In this document: piece by piece, positions 18,711 to 29,959 of the stretch
How positions within the stretch are numbered: position 1 is the first letter of the stretch
Layout of the letters: each line of letters starts with the position of its first letter
Origin: Symbiodinium natans
Lineage: Eukaryota > Sar > Dinophyceae > Suessiales > Symbiodiniaceae
Direction: 5' to 3'
Assembly (NCBI GenBank): GCA_905221605.1
Contig: CAJNDS010001413.1
Coordinates: forward strand, 131,501 to 195,500
DNA: 64,000 bases
Translations under genes and position numbers: made by a program
The notes under the pieces: model-generated
The model's input: only the letters and a program-made list of their open reading frames with translations
Told to the model about the DNA's origin: nothing
Database searches by the model: none

Positions 18711-20061
18711 GCATTCAATCTACGGCCCGTGTAGCTCGTGCCGCGGGATGTGGCGAAGCGGAATTAAGTCTTGCTTTTTTGGGATGAAGCAGGAGCAAGC
18801 TGAGCGTCCCTGGCCCCTTGGGGCTCTCCTCAAGATGCCTAGGCCTATGCGACACATGCCTGCACCAAACACAGCTGACAAATGCTCACAGATGCTCTGG
18901 CACATGCTCCATGCGGAACTGGTGGAACGTCCTGTCTGAGCCTGCGGCAACGACAGCCTAAAGACCCACCCTATCTGTATCTACTGAGCCAAACACTTTA
19001 CCAGGAAAAACATGCATCTTTGCATCACACAGATGTGCCAGATGTGACATGTGGCATGTAAATAACAAATGCCGTGCGCACACCACACCACACCACACCA
19101 CGCCACACACTTCCGGTTCCTTTTTGTTACGTTGTTCAATGATATGTCATCTAGCACAGTCATGTGTCTTCCTCTTTCTTCTACATCAAACTCAGCTGCC
19201 CAGGCGATCCTAACCTGCTGGCGGGATTTCGTGTAGAAGTTCGTGAGGCACAGCAGAAAGACCAAAGCATCAATACTAGGAATCAGAAATCAGCAGAAGA
19301 CCCGTCGGTCTGGTGCCCACAGTTCCCTGAACCGAAGACTCTGCAACCTTGCGGTTCTAGCTAAACCAAACTCGAAGGCAGGGCATTTCGAGATGCAAGC
19401 CCCTGCAACCTACTGCGAAACATGCACTTTTTATTTTTAGGGCATGCGGAAGCCAAACGAAGAGCAAATGTGGCAAATGGACTGATGCCAATTGCTCATG
19501 AAGATGCCGGGTGCACATTCGGGGGTTCTTCCGAAGAGTTCGACTGCTTACTTGCAAAAGGCGTTGATGATGCAGGTTGGCATGCAACTCCCCCAGCTGC
19601 AGCTCGAGCACCAGACTCTTTGGCCGAGCAGAAATGTTCAACAACGGCCGACATAGCCCCCCCCCCCGCTCCTGATTGAATCTTGTACAGGTTGCTTCGG
19701 CTGCTGAGGTTTCGGACTTCGGCTACCGGGTTTGACATCCGGAGTCATGGAAAGAAGCATTCAGGAACTGTGGTTGGGAGGCCAGCTGCCGATGTCACCA
19801 AGTCTGTACAGATGGCTTTGCCCAGCACCGCGCGGAGGGGCGAACCCCCACGCTTGTGTATTCTGGGGTGTTTTGGGGAAACTACAGGGCAAAAGGCTGT
19901 GCCAGAACCACCATGGTCCGGTCTTTCATGATCTTCAAGCTACATAGAAGATTTGGGGACTGCACCACCAACTTGCACCTTGACACCCTGGTGGTACCCC
20001 AACCCCTGAACAAAAGCTGCAATAACATCAAAAACGACCTTCATGGGTTAAGGCGCCAAGT
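18711..20061. other. Several short plus-strand ORFs, none firm
   Basis: Plus frames at 18643-18939, 19164-19364, 19422-19679 and 19856-20065 read reasonably (for example RVEVREAQQKDQSINTRNQK at 19220) and could be exons continuing the 18432 candidate. Splice pairs were not resolved. A CACAC-type pentamer repeat lies at 19080-19108. Confidence 0.35.
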
Positions 20062-20475
20062 TTGAAACTCATCCCAACCGCCTACTCTTGCGGCACCGGC
20101 ATCGCCGAACTCATTTCAAGCATCGGGCACTACAACTCTGCACGGGAGGATCCTGTGAAATTGTCGTTTGACCTGGGAGGAACTCCAACGTCAAAATGGA
20201 TGAGTAGCCTACCGCAACCAGCCACGAAAAGAAGCCTTCCTGCTGTCAACAGGCTCTCAATTTCTGGAACATCAATGCCTCAGCGTGTGGGCCCGCGGGC
20301 TGATTTGGGAGTTGAGGGCGCGGGCCCTCATGAAGGGGCTTTTTCGACCAATCTCCTGAGCCGATCCTCCCTTCGCCGAGGTTGCGCGCTACCAAGGCTC
20401 TGCAATGCTCCGCTGGCGGAAGGTTCAGGACGAAACAAACTAGTGGATGGGTGGATGTTGGGTTTGGGGACATGA
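20062..20475 (+). CDS. Candidate exon, unknown
   Basis: Plus frame of 137 codons. The first 70 codons have GC-rich third positions and read LIPTAYSCGTGIAELISSIG and DPVKLSFDLGGTPTSKWM; the second half is weaker and overlaps a minus ORF. An acceptor GGCGCCAAG lies at its 5-prime edge. Not recognised. Confidence 0.4.
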   Translation: MKLIPTAYSCGTGIAELISSIGHYNSAREDPVKLSFDLGGTPTSKWMSSLPQPATKRSLPAVNRLSISGTSMPQRVGPRADLGVEGAGPHEGAFSTNLLSRSSLRRGCALPRLCNAPLAEGSGRNKLVDGWMLGLGT

Positions 20476-21054
20476 CTCGGATTGCGGCATTGCGGCTGCT
20501 CTCTTGGGAGACTCCTTTGGGGCAGCTTTGGCCTTCATAGGCTCTGAGGGATACTGGGCGGGTCTCTCTGCAAGATTCTCTGGGGGTCACTTGGGACTCT
20601 CTGCGGGATTTTGGGTTGCTCGACGGGACTGGGGTGGGCCCTCCATCGCCCGAAAGTGGTAAAAAAATCCTAGGAAAAGGGTGTCGAAATCAGTGGCAAC
20701 GCGTAGGCTCGAAGTTCGAAGCTTGAACCTTCAGCAATCCTCCAGCGGGCATTCCTGTACAAGGTGCTCTGGCCTTGCGCGTCCATCAAGCTTAGCCGCA
20801 AGCCCTGCATCTCTGTACTCAGAGCTACGCGGCCACACGAGCACCGCGCTCCCCGCGCTCCCCGTGCTCCCCCGCGTTTCTTGAGCAGGTGGTCGATTTT
20901 AAGATGCGCCTCTAGAGACGCCCCCGAGAATCTACTGAACTCAGTCCTGTAAGCCTTACCATGCGTTGCCCCAGGGTTCCTATGCTGCACTTGGCTACCA
21001 TTGCACCACTGCACCAACGTGTGACTGAGCAAGGGGGAGCGTTTTTCCTCCTCA

Positions 21055-21085
<31 letters not shown>

Positions 21086-22366
21086 GCGGGTGGAGGCAGC
21101 TTGTGTCTATGTCGGTCTATGTCTAAATGAGTGGATTTTATGCTTTATCTCGAAAGCTGTGTCCCCGGCTTGGGCAGCGGGACAGGAAGAGAGCTCAGAG
21201 CAACAGCGCCGAGCTGGTTAGTTCTCTTCCCAGCTTCTTTATGCTGAAACCAGAAATCGGAGGGATCCGATCAAGTCATCTGGATGCCGATTTCTAAAAG
21301 AACCTCAAAGAACCCTGATCCTTTCTTGCCGAACTACTATCCCTGACTGCCCTTGGATCGGACTCCCCACGTGAATAGCCCTTCAAAATCCCGGGCTGCA
21401 ACGGCGGGTACCGTTGGGCTCTGAGCCTCCAGGCTTTCGGGCTCAAGGGTATCCACTGCGGCGCCATCCCGAAGGCAACAGGCGCCGCAGCAATTTCTAC
21501 ACAAACCACACGTCAGCTGCGCGCGGCGGCAAATCATTTTTATCTTACACATCTTACACAACTAATTCATGCTGGGCAGCATGCAGACAGTGCGCTGGCT
21601 ACTAGCACCCTTGACACCGGGAACCTGTCAGCTTTTCTTGGCTGAACGACCAATCCGCCCTGAACTCACTCGTCACGACTGGCTTGGGCTGAAGCCCTTG
21701 CGACTGCTTGCTGACTGCTAAGCTGGGGTGCAAGGGGGGGGGGGGGGAACAAATGTACAAAATCGGAAACATATTTGTGCATGTCTGATAATCCTTATGC
21801 TGCGCTTGCCAAGTTACCTTGTACAGATCGAATGCTGCACTTGGCCATTTACCTTGGCACGCACCGTGGCGTCCGTAACCTGCAGCTGTTTGCGCCTTTG
21901 CCCTGCTGCCCAACAGGGAACCATCCTCACATACGGATGTGGGATGCAGGCTTTTTTTCTGTGTTTTCTGTTTTGGTTCTGGGGAAAGGTAGGTACCCAC
22001 TCAAGACATATCAGCAAAAGTAGCATCGCATAGCTTTAGAAGGAACGTGAAACTAGCATCTGCCCCAGCAACATGCAAGTCCAAGTCTGGTTTCATCAAC
22101 AGAAACCCCTGCTTCACCTCTCCAACCGTGCTAGCAATTCCCGCAGTCATCTTATAGTCGAAGATGGGCAAAACCGATGACCGCATCGACCCTTAACAGG
22201 GTGGACATGGGTAGCCTTGCCACAATGTTCCGTCGCCGTTTTTAGCTGTCCCACTGACCCACGTATAAAAACATGCGCCGACCAGCCCGATTGCTAGCAA
22301 TACGCCAACACAACCAAACTATGTTGGCCCAGGCGTTGGTTCCTTGCTGGGGAGTTAAGTCAAAAA
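20476..22366. other. No firm gene; 29-base poly-G run
   Basis: Short ORFs on both strands (20670-21032 minus, 21602-22000 minus, 21728-22033 and 21775-22023 plus). A G homopolymer spans 21056-21084 and a shorter one lies at 21735-21747. Confidence 0.4.
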
Positions 22367-22906
22367 TTGGGCCGAAGCAGTTTGCAAGGACTTGCTGCTC
22401 ATGAGCCTCACATGTTTGCTCCACACTCCACTCACCACCGAGTCGCTACAACCTCACATTGTGTGTGTGTGTGTCTGACACACAGTGACGTCGAACGCCT
22501 GACTCACAAACTGCAAAACAAGGGTACTCGGCGATCTTATCCAACGAGTTCCACAGAACAAGGGGGAGGCCAGGACCAAGCCTCAGAAGCAGAAGGGCAG
22601 GACGCTACTGCCCCTGTAGCCAAGAAGGGCATGCGGCCAAAGTGTCGGACGAACAAAAGGAAAAAAGTTCGTGCATGCCGGCGAGAAACGCAAAGAGTGG
22701 CTGATTCTGCACTCGAGAAGGTGGCTGGGGTGACTGTTCCGCATGAGGCTGCGAAAAACGCACAGAAGCAGAGACCTTTTCCAGGGTGTGGGGAAGGGAA
22801 TTTTGCGAGCAGATGGGGTGGGGGTGGGGGTGGGGGTGGGCGAGGAGGCGGCTGCTCTTGCCACTATAAACCCGTGTGTCATTTGCAGTTCATTTTAATC
22901 TGTTAA
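22367..22906 (+). CDS. Weak ORF, Lys/Arg-rich centre, Gly tail
   Basis: Plus frame of 179 codons with a basic middle (GMRPKCRTNKRKKVRACRRE) and a GGGTGG-derived glycine run, ending TAA. The first third includes a (GT)n microsatellite read as CVCVC. Only the central 90 codons look protein-like. No homolog recognised. Confidence 0.28.
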   Translation: MGRSSLQGLAAHEPHMFAPHSTHHRVATTSHCVCVCLTHSDVERLTHKLQNKGTRRSYPTSSTEQGGGQDQASEAEGQDATAPVAKKGMRPKCRTNKRKKVRACRRETQRVADSALEKVAGVTVPHEAAKNAQKQRPFPGCGEGNFASRWGGGGGGGGRGGGCSCHYKPVCHLQFILIC

Positions 22907-23112
22907 ACCCTATTTACAAACAGCACAATCAAGGAGATTGGTTTGTTTTCGCTGTGACTAAAATCGCTGGCAATGTAGCTTCCTTTTTGAAAGTTCGTCA
23001 ATAGGTCTGTAAACGGGCTTGACCGGCCCCCAAACCCTCTCTTCCAACCCCTCCTCCCCCCCTACACCCCACACCCCTTGTTCTCCCCACCCTTCATTTT
23101 CATTGCTTCTAT

Positions 23113-23113
<1 letters not shown>

Positions 23114-23146
<33 letters not shown>
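23114..23146 (+). repeat. (CA)n microsatellite
   Basis: About 16 CA units. Confidence 0.95.
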
Positions 23147-23148
<2 letters not shown>

Positions 23149-23254
23149 TAAGAGTCATTCTACACACGCTCCCGCTTTAAAAACGAGCACTGCTACGGGC
23201 ACAGACGCACGTAGCTGCAGCAAGAAGGTGAACAAACACCGTTGAGCCGACCGC

Positions 23255-23520
<266 letters not shown>

Positions 23521-23570
23521 ATGATGTCCGTGTCGACCTGTAGTAGCTGTAGCAATAGCGACGCCATTAA

Positions 23571-23879
23571 ATGGATCATAGGACCGTGATGGACTCCATC
23601 TGCTCTAGCTGCTCTGGCTGTGGGCAACCCACCTTTCCGCACAGATTCTGGCTCGCCTGGCAAAACAGCCCAGGAAGTCATCCGCTCTGGAGGGTTCGGG
23701 TCGATCGCAAGAAGCCACCAGGATTCACCACATGCTCTCCAAGGGACATCTGTGGGTTGAGGCTTCTTTTTGCGGTTCAGTGCCTCAACCCCTCCGCCCC
23801 AATTCAAAACTTCTTGCAGAATCTGGGCTTAGGGCCTGAGGATTTCGTGGCGATACTTGACCAGAAGATTGAGAAGTAA
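23571..23879 (+). CDS. Candidate terminal exon
   Basis: Plus frame ending TAA with a convincing last 20 codons (NLGLGPEDFVAILDQKIEK) after a possible acceptor ACTTCTTGCAG near 23818. The earlier part (SICSSCSGCGQPTFPHR) may be intronic. Third positions are GC-rich only at the end. Not recognised. Confidence 0.38.
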   Translation: MDHRTVMDSICSSCSGCGQPTFPHRFWLAWQNSPGSHPLWRVRVDRKKPPGFTTCSPRDICGLRLLFAVQCLNPSAPIQNFLQNLGLGPEDFVAILDQKIEK

Positions 23880-24079
23880 AAGAGCGGTCTAATCCTTCTT
23901 TTGAGTGAGTATCGCATGTAGGACGTCAAGGTCCGTTTTCGAACACTTTCACGCAACCCACCCTGCGTCCTTTTGGCTTTGTTACAGTACAGTGCCCAAC
24001 AACTTCAACCCCAAAAGGCTGACACGCCCTGAAGAACATCTTGTTTGCCCCCTACGCAGCTGGGATTGGGAGAGTTACA

Positions 24080-24137
24080 GCCTAAACCCTAAACCCTAAA
24101 CCCTAAACCCTGAACCCTAAACCCTAAACCCTTAATC
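24080..24137 (-). repeat. CCCTAAA tract
   Basis: Seven units, one CCCTGAA. Left border of the 24143-24283 island. Confidence 0.95.
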
Positions 24138-24142
24138 CTCAG

Positions 24143-24283
24143 ACCCCTCAAACCTAAGTCGAAAACCGTTCGGGTTCTCCACTGGCTGGCAGCTCCTGCG
24201 GTTGCCCCAACAAACGCCGCCGTGCACAAACTGCCAAGGCATCTGGGCGATCCAAACATCCTCCCACCTACAACCATCTAGAG
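24143..24283 (+). CDS. Candidate internal exon between telomeric tracts
   Basis: Acceptor TTAATCCTCAG immediately after the tract; donor CTAGAG|GTAATG just before the right-hand TTTAGGG tract. The 141 nt are open in one frame: LSRKPFGFSTGWQLLRLPQQ then TPPCTNCQGIWAIQTSSHLQ. A second plus frame is nearly open but hits TAG at the end. Third positions about two-thirds GC. Contains C..C; product not recognised. Confidence 0.5.
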
Positions 24284-24289
24284 GTAATG

Positions 24290-24385
24290 CGTTTAGGGTT
24301 GAGGGTTTAGGGTTTGGGGTTGGGTTTAGGGTTTAGGGTTTAGGGTTCAGGGTTGTTTAGGGTTTTAGTTTAGGGGGTTTAGGGT
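24290..24385 (+). repeat. TTTAGGG tract, degenerate
   Basis: TTTAGGG with TTGAGGG, TTTGGGG and TTCAGGG variants. Right border of the island. Confidence 0.9.
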
Positions 24386-24976
24386 GGGATGTTGGACTTG
24401 AATGTCGTTTTTGGGGCTGCTTGATGAACTTCCATTAGTGAAAGGAAGGCAATGTATCCTCAAGCGACGTATAGGTGGCTCAGGGCTGGGCGACTCCGCG
24501 TGCGGGAGACTATGGAAAGCCATGAGCTTGATAAAAGCGTCGTGATACTGCCACGGCATACATGAATCGCCATCGATGCCCTGAAATAGTGGAAACAGGG
24601 ATGTATGATCTTGATCGAGAACTCCTGCCTACCGAATCTGAGTAAGAGGAGATGCAGCACTGTTTCCGCACCATGTTCCATTCCGCAAAACCCAAACCTT
24701 GAACTCTAAACCGTGTAGCATCCCCCCTACTATGTTCAACCGCAAACGTCCAGGAAACGCTGTAACAGAACATCAGCAAAAAGGCCCTAAATACCTGGAG
24801 CAAACCCAACTAAAGGATACGAAAGGCTTCTTCAAAGAATCACCACCCCGTCCACGCTGCGCGCCGGCGAAATCGAGCGTGACACGACGAAGACGGATGA
24901 ATCCTCGGGAAAGTGAGGGGGCGGAGGGGGGGAGGGGGGCGGCTCCGCGTCGGGTTCGGTTTCGGGCAGGGGCAAG
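24386..24976. other. No firm gene
   Basis: A plus frame from 24699 (MFNRKRPGNAVTEHQQKGPK and following) is protein-like for about 60 codons before it enters the minisatellite at 24977. Minus ORFs overlap. Not called. Confidence 0.3.
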
Positions 24977-25262
24977 GACACACAAACACAGACAGCACGG
25001 ACACACGGACACGAGGACACGCGGACACGCGGACAGGCGGGCACGTGGACACGCGGACACGCGGACGGACACACGGACACACAGACAGAAACAGAGCGAG
25101 ACAGAGCGAGACAGAGAGAGAGACGCAGAGAGACGCAGAGACAGACAGAGACAGACCAGAGACAACAGAGACGGAAAATGACACAGAGACAGGCACAGAG
25201 ACAGATGCTGAGACACACGCTTAGACAGGCAGACAGACAAACAGACAGACATGACGAAAACA
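24977..25262. repeat. GGACACAC / ACAGAGAG octamer minisatellite
   Basis: Octamer-based array, first GGACACGC/GGACACAC units, then GAGACAGA units, then AGACAGAC. All three minus frames read Ser/Val/Cys/Leu repeats over it. Confidence 0.95.
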
Positions 25263-25897
25263 AGTATGATGCACACACTGACTGCACAGATCGCACAAGC
25301 AAGTGATTATGAAAATCACCAGACATGTCCCTGAGAGCCCTCATTGACTGGGTGGTGCCATACACCTAAATAGGCAAGGTATCATCTAACTGAAACATGG
25401 GGGATGAGCATAGCCAGAGACGTTTGAGGCAGGATGCAGAAAAACCCTCTTCGGCCCACTCATGAGGGTCCCCCCAGTCCAGCAGCCTCATGAATTGCAA
25501 GGCTTCTTGCAAACCCCCAAAACCTGACCCACCAACCCCCCCAACTGGAACACCCCTCACTCCCAAATCTCACCTCCTGAACGCAAAAGTAACAGGACGT
25601 TGGGACCCGTACCGGCTTGTCGCCAGAGTCGTCCACAAGGGACCCACAAGAGGTGCCTGGGTGAAAACTTACGGTTTGGGGAGAGTTGGAGGCGTACTTG
25701 GGCGGGGAGTTAGGGTCAAAGAAGCACCCACCAGTCCTGGACAGGCTCTGGCCTTAAGGCCGCTCAAGAGAAGAGGGCCCAAATCCCTACCAAACCCCTG
25801 TTGGCATGTTGGCCCTCCGCTTCCTATGCTGCTCCCTATGTATTTGCTCTTGAAGCTGAAGCTGCAAAGCCCCACAACAGCCCTGCACACCCCCTGA
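25263..25897. other. No firm gene
   Basis: Plus ORF 25490-25897 and minus ORF 25669-26184 overlap. Neither has codon bias over its length. Confidence 0.3.
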
Positions 25898-26041
25898 AGC
25901 CCCGCAAAAAGAGCTCCCAAAGAGAAGAGAGTCGTCGGTCTGCTGCCCAAGCGACTCGCCGAGGAGCTCCGTCTCTTGCACTTGGAAACGACCTCCCCAC
26001 AGTTCTTCAAAGGAATCGCCCCGAAAAAGCTGCTAAGCTGA
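25898..26041 (+). CDS. Candidate terminal exon, RLAEELRLLHLE
   Basis: Plus frame of 47 codons before TGA: APKEKRVVGLLPKRLAEELR then LLHLETTSPQFFKGIAPKKL. Third positions are strongly GC-rich, and the two other plus frames and the minus strand are worse in this interval. The acceptor is probably AAAAAGAG at 25913. It looks like the end of a real protein with an amphipathic helix. Not recognised. Confidence 0.55.
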   Translation, partial: SPAKRAPKEKRVVGLLPKRLAEELRLLHLETTSPQFFKGIAPKKLLS

Positions 26042-26710
26042 AAGGTGCCGTCCTCATCCGTCAACTTAAGTTGGCAATGTGCCATCCCTTCAGCGACATG
26101 AACACTGCACTGTCGAAGTCTGCTTGAGATTTCAAAATTTGGTGATTTCATGCCGCATGCTGCTAGTTGCTCGCCTGCACACAATCGAGAGATGAGAACG
26201 CCTCTTCAAATGTTCTGGCTGCTTTCCTGAGCAGAATTTTCACATTGGGAGTTGAGCTTTGGGGCGGGACGAATAAATCTACCGAACTTGAATCAATGTG
26301 TCGTTAGTGTACTGTAGGCCTTAGAACAAGATCGATACGGCGTGCAGAGGAATGCTCAAGTGTCGATAGGGCAGAACCAAACGCTCAAAGATTGCACCGT
26401 ACGACACCCACCGTACTCCCCACAAGCCCTTGATCCGCTTCATCATGATCCCTTCTGTCCGTCCAAGAGGGCGCAACCGGCACCACCCCTCAAAAGCCCA
26501 GCATCTTCCTCACTTTCTGGATTTGGTGTGCAGATGGCCCCAGTGCAACTGTGGAGTGGGCGCCGATGTGCAGGACTACCTCGGCTTGGACGAAGTAAAG
26601 AGTTTCGGGAACACAAGTGCTAGGAGACGAGGGCGTCCCTGTTTTGTTCTTTTTTTGTGTCTTGAGGGAAAGGAAATGGGCTTCGAACTAGGCTCCACCC
26701 AACTGCACAA
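26042..26710. other. No firm gene
   Basis: Plus frames at 26342-26623 and 26430-26963 overlap each other without clear bias. Confidence 0.3.
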
Positions 26711-27153
26711 ATGTCGCTCAACAACTTCGGGTCATTCAGGCCTCCTAGTTTTGGGGGGGCCATGTATCTTTCAGTTGCACAAGCTTCTGAAGTTCAGAGC
26801 AGGGTCTTATGTGCAATTCTGGCCATGCTCCCTACATGTTGTGCCAACCCAGTGCACCCACCCTGGGTGGACACAAATACGTCTTGTTTTGGCAATGCCT
26901 TCTCACTGTCTCTGTCAATGTCGTGATCAACATACCGAGAAGCTCTCTCGTCATTGGCGATGACATAGCAGCTGCCTGGCAAATTTTCGCATGGCATCCG
27001 ACCAATTCACGGGGCATGAAGGGAGCGAGTCCAAAGACCTTACCACCACCACTTCCCCATTCAGCGGGGCTGGGTGAAAAAAACACCTGGCAGCAAGAGC
27101 GTTTTCTCTGCCACCCACTCTCAAAGCCGATGCCGGCATCGCAGTCGTCATAG
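26711..27153 (+). CDS. Weak plus-strand coding region
   Basis: Frame 26711-26926 starts with ATG (MSLNNFGSFRPPSFGGAMYL) and ends TGA. The overlapping frame 26809-27153 carries RSSLVIGDDIAAAWQIFAWH. If real, a splice changes frame near 26890-26930. Modest codon bias, no homolog. Confidence 0.3.
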
Positions 27154-27447
27154 TTTTTATTGTAGTATGCTATGAAGGGTGGGCAGAGGAGGGGGGAGTA
27201 GGAATGAGGGTGGGTGGCAGTAGGAGTGGGAGGGTGAGGGAGTGAGTGAGGGAGGGAGGGAGGAGTAGGGATGGAAGGACGTTAGGGTTCAAGGTTCGTT
27301 GATACCTTTTGCCTGTGGTTCCGGGATGCATGTGGCGATGGGTTGTCAGACTTGATGGCCCAGCCTTGAGGAGGGTCAACAGAAAAGGTTCGGGGCTGCG
27401 CTGGGCGTGCAAGCCGCAAACCATACCCAATCTGCTCTAGCAACCGT

Positions 27448-27711
27448 TTGCACACTGACAAAACCTATGTCAAAAGCGTTGCGTCGCTGCAAACCGGCCT
27501 TGCTCTCCAGGCAAAAGCGGAGTTCCTGGATCCTTCCACCAAGTTCACGGCTCAGGGCATTGCACAGGAGATTTTGCGTTGTTCTTGTGGGAACTCTCGT
27601 TTTGCAGGGCTCCCGAGCAATGGAGTTGAAAACTGGCGTAGGGCGACCTGGCATGGCGCAACAAGTTCAGGAGGCGTTCGGTCTGAGGGTTCTAGGGTCT
27701 GTGCTCATTGA
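27448..27711 (+). CDS. Candidate exon, unknown
   Basis: Plus frame: KTYVKSVASLQTGLALQAKA then EFLDPSTKFTAQGIAQEILR and a CSCGNSRF segment. Third positions are moderately GC-rich. A second plus frame (27407-27862) takes over with GMAQQVQEAFGLRVLGSVLI from about 27650, which suggests either an intron or a frameshift. Confidence 0.4.
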   Translation: MHTDKTYVKSVASLQTGLALQAKAEFLDPSTKFTAQGIAQEILRCSCGNSRFAGLPSNGVENWRRATWHGATSSGGVRSEGSRVCAH

Positions 27712-28042
27712 TGGTCCATTGTTGGTGCGTTCATGGCTCGGAGAACAAGTAAGGCCAGCCGCCGAAAGGCTACACACGCAAGAAGGCCTCAAAGTTGGAC
27801 CAAATCCCAAACCGCTCCCAACAGAGCCCTGGAGATGTCCTTTGCGCTCATGCGCCATGTGACGCGCGTCGCCTTGGATCCCAACCCCCGGAAACGAAGC
27901 CCCGAAATGCGTTTCCGTTGCCGGGCTCAGGGCTCAGCAGTCGCGTGACTTTGTTTCGCACATGTCACACCACTCATTGGAACACATGCAGCAAGAATTC
28001 GAGGTTGAAACTGTCTAGAATCTAGCCCCGATAAGTATTAAT

Positions 28043-28291
28043 GTGCCCTCAAACCCTCAACCCCAATGGGCCCAGGTACATGAAACAAGAGAATGCCGCA
28101 AGGTTAGTCATGCACCAAATAAGCTTGAACAGGTAAAGTACCACATAGACAACGCGACAACAATTTGTCCAGCCACAAGCCACCCAATCCCGTACTTCGA
28201 GACAAGCAACGCAATCGGACCAGAAATCTGCGATCACGCTGCAGAAAGGCAGCTTGATGACCAGGAACCTCAGACGCATCCTCCCATTTAA
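28043..28291 (+). CDS. Weak ORF, unknown
   Basis: Plus frame of 82 codons (LEQVKYHIDNATTICPATSH) ending TAA. A minus ORF of similar length overlaps. No splice support. Confidence 0.25.
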   Translation: MPSNPQPQWAQVHETRECRKVSHAPNKLEQVKYHIDNATTICPATSHPIPYFETSNAIGPEICDHAAERQLDDQEPQTHPPI

Positions 28292-28438
28292 TCGTGTCTT
28301 TTGTTATCAGGCACTTGTCGGATATTGAACTGTAGAAGTCAAGCGCTTCTTGGGTAGAAGCCAAGCCACTGCAGGGGCAGCACCCCAAGGTCTCCGAGCA
28401 CCTGCCACGTTTCGAGGGTCTCAGAAGTCGTTTCAGGG

Positions 28439-28747
28439 TTGCTCTTTTCGGTCTACAGCTCCCGCGTGCTTTCGGGGTGCTGGGGTGGATCTTGCAGCGC
28501 TTTAAAGCACTTTCTAGATACATTCATTGCAGGCGTGAACCTGCAAGCACTGACGCAAGCTTACGAGCAGGCACAATTAATACACAACGAGGGCACAGCT
28601 TGCTACCTTGCAAATCGTGAGCCAAGCCATCACAGCCTATTCCGAAAGCCAGGTGACTGCAATAGCAAGAAACGTTATACCGTCAGCGTACAGCTAGAAA
28701 CTTCGAAAGTGGACCTCTTGAAGCCCTACACCTGTAACTCCCTATAA
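28439..28747 (+). CDS. Candidate terminal exon
   Basis: Plus frame whose last 80 codons read LKHFLDTFIAGVNLQALTQA, YEQAQLIHNEGTACYLANRE and so on to TAA. A possible acceptor TTCATTGCAG at 28531 would start it later. Third positions mixed. The stop region repeats TAACTCCGTG three times (28733-28768). Confidence 0.35.
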   Translation: MLFSVYSSRVLSGCWGGSCSALKHFLDTFIAGVNLQALTQAYEQAQLIHNEGTACYLANREPSHHSLFRKPGDCNSKKRYTVSVQLETSKVDLLKPYTCNSL

Positions 28748-29042
28748 CTCCGTGTAACTCCGTGTAACTCGCTCTTGGCAAGACGGCGACGATTCATGAG
28801 GATTCGGACACGTTCTGCCAACTTCCCCGGCATTCTCACAACCCTTCCCCCCCCCCCCCCCTTGCATGCTCGAGTCACTCAAGTCTTCTTACAGAGTTGC
28901 GAACTGACTTGGCACTTCAGGCCTTTCGAGTCGGTGTTTATCTTGAGCTTTCGGGTTAGGAGCCCACTTGGAGGTTCTTAACCAAGTAATGTGATTCTAA
29001 TATGGTGGGTTACTAGGTACAGTGATTATTGGGTTAATAAGT
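28748..29042. other. No supported gene
   Basis: Short plus ORF only; a C13 run near 28850. Confidence 0.4.
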
Positions 29043-29065
29043 ACCCTAAACCCTAAACCCTAAAG
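29043..29065 (-). repeat. Short CCCTAAA tract
   Basis: Three units. On the minus strand it follows the donor GTACTTTAGGG. Confidence 0.9.
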
Positions 29066-29068
29066 TAC

Positions 29069-29154
29069 CATGAACCTCCAAGTACGGCTCACACCTGGCT
29101 TCCTGCGGCAGATCTTGGACTCGACGTGCAGCCCACGGATGATACGGATGGCAG
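29069..29154 (-). CDS. Candidate internal exon between telomeric tracts
   Basis: Minus strand: acceptor CTTCAACAACAG just inside the long CCCTAAA-sense tract, then 86 nt reading AIRIIRGLHVESKICRRKPG and VSRTWRFM, then donor ATG|GTACTTTAGGG. Third positions are strongly GC-rich. The plus strand of the same island is also open (VRLTPGFLRQILDSTCSPRM) but lacks an acceptor of equal quality. Product not recognised. Confidence 0.55.
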
Positions 29155-29165
29155 CTGTTGTTGAA

Positions 29166-29378
29166 GGGTTTAGGGTTTAGGGTTTAGGGTTTCGGGTTTA
29201 GGGTTTACGGTTTAGGGTTTAGGGTTTCGGGTTTAGGGTTTAGGGTTTAGGGTTTCGGGTTTAGGGTTTAGGGTTTAGGGTTTAGGGTTTAGGGTTTAGG
29301 GTTTAGGGTTTAGGGTTTAGGGTTTAGGGTTTAGGGTTTAGGGTTTAGGGTTTAGGGTTTAGGGTTTAGGGTTTAGGG
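29166..29378 (+). repeat. Long TTTAGGG tract (about 30 units)
   Basis: The longest near-uniform TTTAGGG array in the window, about 210 bp, with TTTCGGG variants in its first third. Confidence 0.97.
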
Positions 29379-29795
29379 CCCCCCTTTGCCCATCAACGCG
29401 ATCTCCCTTCCAACCCCCCGGTTCCTTCTGAGCTTGGTTCACGGGCGCACGAATGGCCCAAGGACCCAGAGACACGAACCTATTTCGTGGGCACGCCCCG
29501 GATGGGAAATTGGGCACGCCGCGCACGCGTGCACAGCGCGTAGCTTGCCGTGCTGTCGAGGATTGCTGATGCCGTGAGCGAAGCTTGGACGCAGAAACGA
29601 CTCCATGTCCCGGATTCTCTTGAAATCAAGTTTCGGCATGCTGCGAAGTTCTTCGATGTGCAGGATCCTAGAGACAGTCGGCGCCGGCGCGGTGAAATCT
29701 GGGAATCTCGGCAGCACCTTGCCACCTCCCAACAGCAACCCACTCAACATCTCACAACCCTGTCACTTCATCTGCCTTGCAATCAACATGTGTAA
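29377..29795 (+). pseudogene. Long plus-strand frame with one in-frame TAG
   Basis: Starting after a TTTAG of the telomeric tract, one frame is open for 54 codons (SELGSRAHEWPKDPETRTYF, VGTPRMGNWARRARV). It meets a TAG at 29541 and continues in the same frame for 83 more codons (RIADAVSEAWTQKRLHVPDS, LEIKFRHAAKFFDVQDPRDS). Both halves look protein-like. It may be a pseudogene, a splice I cannot see, or chance: the minus strand is also open here (RSMPKLDFKRIRDMESFL). A third plus frame carries CNCQAGTHLDVALALGTYCK up to the next tract. Confidence 0.3.
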
Positions 29796-29898
29796 CTGTC
29801 AAGCAGGAACCCACCTGGACGTCGCACTCGCCCTTGGCACCTACTGCAAATGCCCGATCCGTGAGGGCACGACCTGGTATCCAGACTGTGCTGTGTTA

Positions 29899-29933
29899 CC
29901 CTAAACCCTAAACCCTAAACCCTAAACCCTAAA
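29899..29933 (-). repeat. CCCTAAA tract
   Basis: Five perfect units. Confidence 0.95.
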
Positions 29934-29959
29934 GCGTTGGGGGTGTAAAACAAGTCTGC

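Noticed and set aside
24773-25365. Ser/Val/Cys-rich minus ORFs of up to 177 codons
   Set aside because: Products of the GGACACAC and ACAGAGAG minisatellite.
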